In this document: piece by piece, positions 1-5,644 of the stretch
Layout of the letters: every line of letters starts with the position of its first letter
Position numbering within the stretch: position 1 is the stretch's first letter
Assembly: GCA_903910215.1 (NCBI GenBank)
Contig: CAIVYV010000013.1
Location: 1-5,644, forward strand
From: an uncultured Pseudomonadota bacterium
GTDB lineage: Bacteria > Pseudomonadota > Gammaproteobacteria > Steroidobacterales > Steroidobacteraceae
DNA: 5,644 nucleotides
Direction: 5' to 3'
Made by a program: the position numbers and the translations under genes
Notes under the pieces: model-generated
Seen by the model: the letters and a program-made list of their open reading frames with translations, nothing else
Database searches by the model: none
What the model was told of the DNA's origin: nothing

Positions 1-335
1 ACAGGCTGCAACCGCTGCATGTGTTCGTCCGTCACCGTCCCCGAAAGCCCTTGCGCCGGAACGTCGTAACGAATGACTCGATATCGATCCGTGAAGCGCG
101 GTGCGATGTAGTCCCAGGTCTTCAAGGTGCTCTGCGAGCCGTGCACCATCAAGATGGCGGGGCCCTTGCCTTCATCCTTGTAGTAGACCTCGACACCGCC
201 GACCACTGCGATTTTCCCAGCGGGATCGGCGTACTTTGCGCGCAACTCCTGCAAGGTCAATGGCTCACCTTCAGCAGCAAACGCCGATGTCCCCATCAAA
301 AAAAACAAACAAAAAATCATCGAGAACGAACGCAT
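1..335 (-). CDS. Exported alpha/beta-fold hydrolase, N-terminal 111 residues (runs off the left edge)
   Basis: This is an open reading frame on the minus strand, starting with ATG at 335 and still open at position 1. Residues 1-20 form a Sec-type signal peptide: a short basic start (MRS), a hydrophobic core rich in Phe and Leu, and a likely cleavage site AFA|AEG. Visible hydrolase features are the strand and oxyanion-hole motif ILMVHGSQST (His65-Gly66) and the following strand and turn RVIRYDVPAQGLSG (86-99), which resembles the RxDxPGxGxS signature of alpha/beta hydrolases with Gly replaced by Ala. The nucleophile elbow, acid and His lie outside the window, so activity and substrate cannot be judged. 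A GGAG at 341-344 lies 5 bases before the ATG and supports this start. It follows the other hydrolase gene by 17 bp and is probably its operon partner. By homology it would act in the periplasm on an ester, lactone or related bond; that role is inferred. Confidence 0.87.
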   Translation of the reverse strand, partial: MRSFSMIFCLFFLMGTSAFAAEGEPLTLQELRAKYADPAGKIAVVGGVEVYYKDEGKGPAILMVHGSQSTLKTWDYIAPRFTDRYRVIRYDVPAQGLSGTVTDEHMQRLQP

Positions 336-352
336 ACGGTCTCCAAACAAAG

Positions 353-1225
353 TTATTTACGAGTGAGCCTCACGGCGCCTTCCGAGGCGAGCCTCTTTCC
401 CAAATCAGAGCGTGCGGTCAACGCGGTTGCGCCATTACCAAAGGCATGGGCCGCAAGAAAGAGCTCAATGATTTCCACCGTACTCGACAACATCGAAAGC
501 TGTGGCGCCACAGGCAATTCCGGTCGACAAATTGCGCTGCCAAAGTAATGATCAACGCCCTCCAGCACGAGCGCATAGCGCGATCCGCTCGCTCTCGCGG
601 CATCGTAGGCAACGAGATGATCCTGCCAACGTGCGTCTGCCAAGCCGAGCGGGATGTCACGGTCTCCCGTCTGGATCAGCGCAGGCACATCGAGCGACGA
701 ATACGCCGCCGCATCGACGAACCCCACAATCGGCCCGGGCGGCGACAAAGCCACGACCGCACTCACACTCCAATCTCTCAGCAGATCGGCAAATTCCGCC
801 GGCGCAGTCGGTCGCGCTCCACCTAACGTCAAAGATACCAGCGCGCCGTAACTATGGCCCATCGCGATGTAATGCGATCTTGCGGTCAACGACAGCGCGT
901 GCATGTCCTGCAAACGCGCCGCCCAACTGGCCATACCTTTGAATTGAGCCGTTAACGGATGCTCGGTTGAGTCGACGTGGAGCGGCGCCCATATTTCATA
1001 CCCCGCTGCACACAAGGGCTCAAGCAATCTGGAGTATTTCCACGGCGAAGACGCTGCACCGTGGGAAAAGTGAACGCGTCCGATGACCTTGCCGCTAGGG
1101 CGCCAAACATCCAGCTGAATATTTCGACCATCGGCTGCGCGTAGTGTTTCCTGCGTGCGGGCGTGGGCACCGGCAATGACGCTAGCTGCCATCAGAGCCA
1201 AACACTGACGTCGATCAATTCTCAT
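353..1225 (-). CDS. Exported alpha/beta hydrolase with Tat-like signal peptide (dienelactone hydrolase / PAF-acetylhydrolase-like)
   Basis: The 290-residue protein begins with a Tat-like signal: Arg5-Arg6 in DRRQCLAL, a hydrophobic segment, and a probable cleavage after AHA (20-22). The fold is shown by HFSHGAASS (52-60, oxyanion-hole strand), the nucleophile elbow GHSYG (123-127, Ser125), a core strand VVALSPPG (157-164), the acid region ALIQTGDRD (182-190, Asp188 or Asp190) and GVDHYFG (223-229, His226). The catalytic triad therefore looks complete. The spacing and the GAR after the elbow recall secreted dienelactone hydrolase or platelet-activating-factor acetylhydrolase-like proteins, so an ester, lactone or thioester bond is the likely target, but the substrate is unknown. 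Its ATG overlaps the stop of the upstream IclR gene as ATGA, and no clear Shine-Dalgarno sequence precedes it, so translation is probably coupled. A second exported hydrolase gene follows after 17 bp. The fold assignment is firm and the subfamily is tentative. Confidence 0.9.
   Translation of the reverse strand: MRIDRRQCLALMAASVIAGAHARTQETLRAADGRNIQLDVWRPSGKVIGRVHFSHGAASSPWKYSRLLEPLCAAGYEIWAPLHVDSTEHPLTAQFKGMASWAARLQDMHALSLTARSHYIAMGHSYGALVSLTLGGARPTAPAEFADLLRDWSVSAVVALSPPGPIVGFVDAAAYSSLDVPALIQTGDRDIPLGLADARWQDHLVAYDAARASGSRYALVLEGVDHYFGSAICRPELPVAPQLSMLSSTVEIIELFLAAHAFGNGATALTARSDLGKRLASEGAVRLTRK
1222..1225 (-). other. ATGA stop/start overlap coupling regulator and hydrolase
   Basis: On the minus strand the TGA of the IclR gene (1224-1222) shares bases with the ATG of the hydrolase gene (1225-1223). 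No Shine-Dalgarno-like sequence is visible in the 20 bases before the ATG. This is a typical arrangement for termination-reinitiation and indicates one polycistronic mRNA. Confidence 0.8.
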
Positions 1226-2010
1226 GTGTAGCTGCCATCAAACTCATCGCCCGCATAAGTGCGCAACTCCTTGCGGTACCGCTGCAACAAACGCTCCGCG
1301 AAGGCCGCAATCTCTTGCTCGCGACTTCGCAATTCGGGAACGTGCATACCGACTGCAATCACTCCGAATCGTTGCTGATCGGCACTCATCGGAACAGGCC
1401 AAGCGATAATTCCCCAGCCATCCGAGCGCAGGTTGAAACCGACCGCGTAGCCGCGCTGTGAAACCTGCTGCACTGCGCTCGTGATATCGCGCATGGTTCG
1501 AAAGCGCCGACCTAACTGCACTCCGCGTCGACGCGCCGCTTGCGTCAAATGACTCAGTTGCTCGCGCGAGTAGGTCGTAGCCATCGCAAGCCCAGGCGTC
1601 GAGAACGGCTCACGCAACTCACCGAGCGTATTAGTGCTAGTTCCAGGCAGGCGACCGAGCAAAATCGCCGATAGGCGCATATGCACGCCCGCCGGTAACC
1701 AGAAGCTGACTGTGCCACCCGTATGTGCGCGAAACGCCGACATGGTGGTTCGCAGAGGCGGCAGATAGCCGCCGATATCGGCGAGACGCCTGCCAAGGCC
1801 ACTCAGCGTCGGGCTGATGACGTAACTTGCCGATTCGGCATCCACGTCCAGAAAGCCGAGTTGCGTCATCTTTTGAAGCAGTCGATGCATGCTCGAGGCG
1901 GGGACGCGCAAACGAGCGGCAATCTCCCCGTTCGTGAGCGGATGCGGCGACACGCTGAATTGCTCGAGTACTTGCAGAACCCTGCCCACCGTTCTCGATG
2001 ACCCCTCCAT
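1222..2010 (-). CDS. IclR-family transcriptional regulator
   Basis: The protein is 262 residues from ATG at 2010, the usual IclR length. Residues about 6-75 form the N-terminal winged helix-turn-helix: TVGRVLQVLEQF (helix 1), LTNGEIAARLRV (25-36), recognition helix PASSMHRLLQKMTQLGFL (37-54), then a wing ending in YVISPTLSGLG. Residues about 85-250 match the IclR effector-binding domain, including FSTPGLAMATTYSREQL and the region RGYAVGFNL with GWGIIAWPVPM near the C terminus. IclR proteins bind DNA as dimers or tetramers and respond to small organic acids or aromatic compounds; the ligand here is unknown. The frame continues upstream to a TTG at 2103 (293 residues), but that extension has no family resemblance and would read through the palindrome at 2059-2074, so ATG 2010 is preferred. 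Its ribosome binding site is weak (a GGGGGTAGG stretch just upstream). The gene is divergent from the TonB receptor gene and heads the leftward operon. It probably controls one or both. Confidence 0.93.
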   Translation of the reverse strand: MEGSSRTVGRVLQVLEQFSVSPHPLTNGEIAARLRVPASSMHRLLQKMTQLGFLDVDAESASYVISPTLSGLGRRLADIGGYLPPLRTTMSAFRAHTGGTVSFWLPAGVHMRLSAILLGRLPGTSTNTLGELREPFSTPGLAMATTYSREQLSHLTQAARRRGVQLGRRFRTMRDITSAVQQVSQRGYAVGFNLRSDGWGIIAWPVPMSADQQRFGVIAVGMHVPELRSREQEIAAFAERLLQRYRKELRTYAGDEFDGSYT

Positions 2011-2058
2011 CAACCTACCCCCGAGTCGTGTCCAAAGAGAAGATGTACCACCTTTTGA

Positions 2059-2074
2059 ATTCCAATATTGGAAT
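2059..2074. promoter_or_regulatory. Perfect 16-bp palindrome, candidate IclR operator
   Basis: The sequence ATTCCAATATTGGAAT is fully self-complementary, centred between 2066 and 2067. It lies 49 bp upstream of the IclR ATG and 128 bp upstream of the receptor ATG, in the divergent intergenic region. IclR-family proteins commonly bind short palindromes of this size next to their own genes, often with TTCC/GGAA-type arms, so this is a good candidate for autoregulation and for control of the receptor gene. Binding is inferred; no convincing sigma-70 promoter could be placed on either strand here. Confidence 0.6.
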
Positions 2075-2155
2075 AACGGGACGCTTTGCCAATCCTCGGC
2101 CAAGTGGGGTCTGCCGAGCGGGTGGTAGTTTCACGGCACTGTCATCTCTACGCGG

Positions 2156-2177
2156 GGGTCGAGAGGCAGTGCGACCC
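2156..2177 (+). other. Small inverted repeat in the receptor mRNA leader
   Basis: GGGTCG (2156-2161) and CGACCC (2172-2177) can pair as a 6-bp stem with a 10-base loop, ending 9 bases before the GGAGGA ribosome binding site of the receptor gene. It could shape the 5' leader or be a chance pairing in GC-rich DNA. No known riboswitch is recognised. Confidence 0.25.
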
Positions 2178-2186
2178 TAAAAAATT

Positions 2187-2192
2187 GGAGGA
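2187..2192 (+). promoter_or_regulatory. Strong ribosome binding site of the TonB receptor gene
   Basis: GGAGGA lies 9 bases before ATG 2202, in an A-rich stretch (AAAAAATT just upstream). It is the best Shine-Dalgarno match in the window and fixes the receptor start. It suggests efficient translation, as expected for an abundant outer-membrane protein. Confidence 0.8.
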
Positions 2193-2201
2193 ACGGGCGA
2201 C

Positions 2202-4616
2202 ATGCTTATTAGAAAACTCTCCTGCTCGACACTGGCGGCAACCGCGCTGTGTCTCGGCGGAATGGGCACCTCGGTAGCCCAAGACTCGGCCTCGATGGCC
2301 GGACTCGAAGAAATCATCGTCACGGCACGTAAGAAAGCCGAAACGCTGATCGAAACGCCCGTGGCGGTTTCGGTACTGACGAGCGAAGACATCGAAGCCA
2401 AGGGCGTGCGCGATCTCTATGACGTCGCACTGTTCACACCGGGCCTCACCTACTTCGATGCCATCCAAAACCAGCTTGGCACTCCGGTCATCCGCGGTAT
2501 CTCGCAAACCAACCTGAACAGCCCCGATCGCAACGTCGCCATCTTTTACGGCGGCGTTTACCTCTCGAACACGAGCGCCTCGAACCTCGAAATCCTAGAC
2601 CTCGATCGCATCGAGGTCGTCAAAGGTCCGCAATCGGCACTCTATGGCCGCAATGCCTTCAATGGCGCGATCAACTTTGTGCCCGCGGCACCGACCCGGG
2701 ATTTCAAAGCCAAGATCACGGGAACACTGGGAACCGACGCGCGTCGCGAAATGCGCATCATGCTGTCCGGCCCGCTCAGCGACACGCTGCGTGGCCGTAT
2801 CGCAGCCAGCACCAACGCTTTCGATGGCAGCTGGGACAACAAAGCAGAGCCCAGCGCGGGTCTCGGTGGCTACGACACCAAGAACCTCTCCGGCTCTTTG
2901 GAGTTCACTCCGAACGACCAGTTCACCGCACGCGCGTTCGCGTACTACACCGACGACGTTCGTGATTCCACCGCGATGTACATCATCCCGGCGCTCAATT
3001 GCGGACCGACAGGACGCCCGCTCGCGGCCTACTGCGGTGATCTACCCGTCAGCAACGATCTCGCAGCCAATCCCAATGCGCTGGCTTTCGCACGCGAAGT
3101 CACCCTGGCTGCGCTCGATCTCGAATACGACTTCGGCGGGGTGACGCTGACCAGCCAGACCTCCATCTACGATGCTGAGAATGACAACGCATCGGACAAC
3201 TCCTTGGGTGCCAATAACGGCCAAGGCAATATCTTCAACATCGTGAGGGCAACGGCGCCGACCGTCGTGCTGCGTCAGCAAGCGCTGCCGGTCTTCACGG
3301 GCTCCGGCAAGGGCACGACCGAGACGCTCACCGAAGAACTGCGTCTCGAAGGCACACTTGGCGACAGCCTCAACTGGGGCATCGGCGGCTTCTACAGCAA
3401 GAACGAGTTCGTCTCGCGCAGTCGTATTGCCTACGACGGCCGCGGCCTTGCAGCCGGTGAACGCCCGCAATCAGACAACTTCTTCTTCATCAACCTGAAC
3501 CCGACGACGGCGCTGTCGCAAAACCCAACGGTGGACATGGTCGACTTGTCGCGCTTCATCGGCGAAGACAAGCAGACTGCGTTCTTCGGTCTCGTCGAAT
3601 ACAAGGTCAACAATGCCTGGACCGTCGGTGCTGAACTGCGTCGTGACAAGGAAGAGCGTCAGCGCTACAACGACGTGATTGGCCTGCGTACTTTGCAGAA
3701 GGGCGAGTTCAGCTACACGACGTGGCGCGCCCATGCCGACTTCACGCTGAGCGAAGATCAACACTTCTACGCCTCTGCGGCGAAGGGTGTGATCTCTGGC
3801 TACTTCAACGGCCAAACCGACGCGATTGCGGGCAATGCTGCGGTTCCTGTCGAACTGCAAACCTATGATCCTGCCGAGAACAAGACCTATGAGCTCGGCT
3901 GGAAAGCCCAGTGGCTCGATCGTCGCTTGAGCTCGGAAGTGGTGTTGTTCTTCATCGACTACACGGGCATCCAGATCCCGGCGACGCCGCCAGCTCCGCT
4001 CGTCAGCAACCTCGTACAGAACGTCGGTGACGCCACGGCCAAAGGCGTTGAGCTCTCGCTCAACTACCGCGCATCGGAAAAATGGCAGTTGGGCATGACC
4101 TACTCGTACACGCCGACCGAGTTCGAGAAAGGCACCGTCGATGCAGGCGTCCTGCGTTACTGCGGCGGCAGCTCCACGGCGATTCCGGCAGCGGCGGTCG
4201 GGTTCTGTCCGAGCCTCGAGTTCCGCGGCAAACTCCTGCCTGACGTTTCGGGCAAGCCGCTGCCACGCTCGCCGAACCGGCTCGCCAGCATCTATGCGGC
4301 GTACGACACGCCGATCACGGGTGACTGGTCGTTCTACGCTCGCGCGGATGGCAGCTACACGGCGGCAACGAACATCCTGACCATTGGCTTGACGACGATC
4401 CCCTCGCGCACGCTCTTCAACGCGCGCATGGGTCTGCGTCACGGCCCGCTGGATGTCGCCCTCTGGGGTCGCAACATTTTCGACGAGAAATATGTTTCGA
4501 CCGCGATCAACCAGCCTCCGCTGGTCGCGACGACGGCCGCCTTCACTCCGAACGTATCGCAAGGTGATCGTGCGATGTTCGGTCTGACGGCTACCTACTC
4601 CTTCGGCGCAAAGTAA
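2202..4616 (+). CDS. TonB-dependent outer-membrane receptor
   Basis: The 804-residue protein is complete. Residues 1-26 are a Sec signal peptide (MLIRK, hydrophobic core, SVA|Q). A TonB-box-like segment, EEIIVTAR, lies at 36-43. The plug domain (about 47-165) has ETPVAVSVLTSEDI, DLYDVALFTPGLTY, VIRGI and the signature RIEVVKGPQSALYGRNAFNGAINF (136-159). The rest is a beta-barrel of alternating aromatic strands, ending with FGLTATYSF plus a short GAK tail, so the last residue is not the usual aromatic. Two Cys pairs, Cys267/Cys278 and Cys654/Cys669, sit in loop-like segments. Such receptors take up ligands across the outer membrane using TonB-ExbBD energy. The plug resembles the large group found in proteobacteria that degrade organic compounds, not a classical siderophore or B12 receptor, but the ligand cannot be named. 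It is divergent from the IclR gene and the exported hydrolases, which suggests an organic substrate that is imported and then hydrolysed (inference). Confidence 0.96.
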   Translation: MLIRKLSCSTLAATALCLGGMGTSVAQDSASMAGLEEIIVTARKKAETLIETPVAVSVLTSEDIEAKGVRDLYDVALFTPGLTYFDAIQNQLGTPVIRGISQTNLNSPDRNVAIFYGGVYLSNTSASNLEILDLDRIEVVKGPQSALYGRNAFNGAINFVPAAPTRDFKAKITGTLGTDARREMRIMLSGPLSDTLRGRIAASTNAFDGSWDNKAEPSAGLGGYDTKNLSGSLEFTPNDQFTARAFAYYTDDVRDSTAMYIIPALNCGPTGRPLAAYCGDLPVSNDLAANPNALAFAREVTLAALDLEYDFGGVTLTSQTSIYDAENDNASDNSLGANNGQGNIFNIVRATAPTVVLRQQALPVFTGSGKGTTETLTEELRLEGTLGDSLNWGIGGFYSKNEFVSRSRIAYDGRGLAAGERPQSDNFFFINLNPTTALSQNPTVDMVDLSRFIGEDKQTAFFGLVEYKVNNAWTVGAELRRDKEERQRYNDVIGLRTLQKGEFSYTTWRAHADFTLSEDQHFYASAAKGVISGYFNGQTDAIAGNAAVPVELQTYDPAENKTYELGWKAQWLDRRLSSEVVLFFIDYTGIQIPATPPAPLVSNLVQNVGDATAKGVELSLNYRASEKWQLGMTYSYTPTEFEKGTVDAGVLRYCGGSSTAIPAAAVGFCPSLEFRGKLLPDVSGKPLPRSPNRLASIYAAYDTPITGDWSFYARADGSYTAATNILTIGLTTIPSRTLFNARMGLRHGPLDVALWGRNIFDEKYVSTAINQPPLVATTAAFTPNVSQGDRAMFGLTATYSFGAK

Positions 4617-4630
4617 TCGCCCACTGACAC

Positions 4631-4660
4631 CCCCCTCCGATGTTTCGACATCGGAGGGGG
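4631..4660 (+). terminator. Long perfect hairpin after the receptor gene, probable terminator
   Basis: CCCCCTCCGATGT (4631-4643) pairs perfectly with ACATCGGAGGGGG (4648-4660) around a TTCG loop, giving a 13-bp GC-rich stem that starts 14 bases after the receptor stop codon. There is no T-run on the 3' side on either strand, so it departs from the classical Rho-independent form. It may terminate transcription without a U-tract or protect the 3' end of the receptor mRNA. Confidence 0.7.
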
Positions 4661-4666
4661 AGCGGC

Positions 4667-4682
4667 TCCGAGGCCTCTCGGA
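4667..4682 (+). repeat. Second small hairpin next to the terminator
   Basis: TCCGAG (4667-4672) and CTCGGA (4677-4682) form a 6-bp stem with a GCCT loop, 6 bases after the larger hairpin. It lies in the 105-bp gap before the sensor gene. Its role is unknown; it could be an auxiliary termination structure or the leader of the next gene. Confidence 0.35.
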
Positions 4683-4721
4683 TGACCCCGCCCGGACGGT
4701 CTGGTAACTTCCCCGTCCGAT

Positions 4722-5644
4722 ATGCTCACCACGCCTGCCAACGGTGTACTGCTCCTCTCGAGCCTGTCCTTCCTGACTATCGGTATCGTTGGGTGGCTGT
4801 CCGTATCGAATCCCGACCGATCAGCTCGCATTTGGTTGATCGCTTTCGTGATCGCCGGCATCACTCCGCTACTCGGCGCCGGCCAACCGATGGATGCGCG
4901 GGCGTTCGTCTTGAGTTCCACAGCCATGGCGGTCTCGTTCGTCCTGTTCGGACTCAGTCTCAAAGCGCTGTACAACGAAAGACTGGCTTTGCGGGACTAT
5001 ATCGTCGCGCTCGCAGTGCTCTCTTTGGCGTTCATGGCTCTACTCGGCTACCTGTTCAGCAACGCTTCGATCGCCGCACAAGCGACGGCTTTTGCTCTCG
5101 GCAACGGGGCCGCCGCGACATGGGCAACCGTCGAAGCAATGAACCTGGCCAAACGAACGCAGTCGCGATTCGCGTCGCATCTTGCCGTGATTTTTGGCAT
5201 CCAAGCCGCCGTTCTGGCGCTGCGCATCCCACAGGTGTGGATGGGCGAAGAAGTTCGTCTCTCCGAGAACGATCCGCTCGCTTTGTCGATCGTGCTTGCA
5301 CTCTCGCTGTGCGGCATCGTCAAAGCCATCTCCTACTTCGCTCTGCGACTCGAAGAAGTACGTAATCAAGTCCAGCGCGATGCCGAGCTTGTTCAGGAGC
5401 AAGCCAAAAAACTAGCGCAGAAAAACAGCGAACTCGTCTCGGCAATGCATGCCGTACCGGTGGCCTGCGTGGTCACGGATCCTGCGCTACGCGTGATTTA
5501 TCTGAATGCCGAAGCGCGACGTCTGATTGGATCATCCTTTGATGCAGACTCGAAGCCGCGCCTGTCGGATTGGCTGATCGGATTTCAGGATGCTCAGCCG
5601 GTCGCTGTCACCTCGGCGCGCCACGCCTTTCTGAAGACGCCCGA
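4722..5644 (+). CDS. Multi-pass membrane sensor with coiled coil and PAS-like domain, N-terminal 307 residues (runs off the right edge)
   Basis: This reading frame opens at ATG 4722 and is still open at the window end. Hydrophobic segments near residues 8-28, 37-54, 62-83, 93-113, 117-137, 151-169 and 186-207 suggest six or seven membrane helices. Residues about 209-238 (ALRLEEVRNQV to QKNSEL) look like a charged coiled coil, and from about 239 a PAS-like fold begins (SAMHAVPVACVVTD then LRVIYLNAEARRLIG). This order is typical of membrane-bound sensor histidine kinases or diguanylate cyclases/phosphodiesterases, whose output domain would follow PAS; it is not visible, so the output type cannot be stated. 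An in-frame stop at 4683-4685 and the lack of any upstream ATG or GTG in frame support this start, although no good Shine-Dalgarno sequence precedes it. It lies beyond the hairpins that follow the receptor gene and is probably transcribed separately. Its link to the receptor locus is uncertain. Confidence 0.85.
   Translation, partial: MLTTPANGVLLLSSLSFLTIGIVGWLSVSNPDRSARIWLIAFVIAGITPLLGAGQPMDARAFVLSSTAMAVSFVLFGLSLKALYNERLALRDYIVALAVLSLAFMALLGYLFSNASIAAQATAFALGNGAAATWATVEAMNLAKRTQSRFASHLAVIFGIQAAVLALRIPQVWMGEEVRLSENDPLALSIVLALSLCGIVKAISYFALRLEEVRNQVQRDAELVQEQAKKLAQKNSELVSAMHAVPVACVVTDPALRVIYLNAEARRLIGSSFDADSKPRLSDWLIGFQDAQPVAVTSARHAFLKTP

Noticed and set aside
21..942. Plus-strand open frames of 175, 241 and 146 residues opposite the hydrolase genes
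   Set aside because: They are Arg/Pro/Ser-rich with no signature and are antisense to two well-supported alpha/beta hydrolases.
2037..2083. A sigma-70 promoter for the IclR gene using TTGGAA in the palindrome as -35
   Set aside because: With 16-17 bp spacing the -10 position reads TCTTCT or CTTCTC, which is a poor match. TACATC at 2042-2047 lacks a suitable -35.
3471..4562. A 363-residue minus-strand open frame opposite the receptor gene
   Set aside because: It is very rich in Arg and Val/Ala with no recognisable domain or signal, and lies wholly antisense to a clear receptor gene. This is a usual shadow frame in GC-rich DNA.
4640..5365. A 241-residue plus-strand open frame overlapping the sensor gene
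   Set aside because: Its product is Arg/Ser-rich and has no domain. The frame starting at 4722 gives a coherent membrane protein with coiled coil and PAS over the same bases.
1..5644. CRISPR arrays, tRNA or rRNA genes, insertion-sequence ends, toxin-antitoxin pairs
   Set aside because: No regularly spaced repeats, no tRNA-like cloverleaf, no transposase or terminal inverted repeats, and no small paired ORFs were seen.

Overview
The window comes from a GC-rich Gram-negative bacterium, most likely a member of the Pseudomonadota. The evidence is a complete TonB-dependent outer-membrane receptor, Sec- and Tat-type signal peptides, and an IclR-family regulator. I cannot fix the class or genus from the sequence alone. 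Nearly all of the window is coding, and both ends cut through a gene.

Layout: positions 1-2010 hold a leftward (minus-strand) gene set. It reads, in order of transcription, an IclR-family regulator (2010 to 1222), an exported alpha/beta hydrolase with a Tat-like signal peptide (1225 to 353, overlapping the regulator by 4 bp as ATGA), and a second exported alpha/beta hydrolase with a Sec-type signal peptide (335 to beyond position 1, with a 17-bp gap). A 191-bp divergent intergenic region (2011-2201) carries a perfect 16-bp palindrome at 2059-2074, a good candidate operator for the IclR protein. Rightward from 2202 lies an 804-residue TonB-dependent receptor preceded by a strong ribosome binding site. 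A long perfect hairpin (4631-4660) follows its stop codon. The last gene (4722 to beyond the right edge) encodes a multi-pass membrane sensor with a coiled-coil linker and the start of a PAS-like domain. Its output domain lies outside the window.

How the genes may work together (inference): the receptor would import a substrate across the outer membrane, the two hydrolases would cleave it (probably an ester, lactone or similar bond) in the periplasm, and the IclR protein would sense a product or the substrate and control both directions from the shared intergenic region. The substrate cannot be read from the sequence. The membrane sensor lies beyond the hairpin and is probably a separate transcription unit.

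I did not find a clearly unprecedented system. The most testable signals are the palindrome between the divergent genes, the regulator's start site, and the compact regulator-hydrolase-hydrolase/receptor arrangement.
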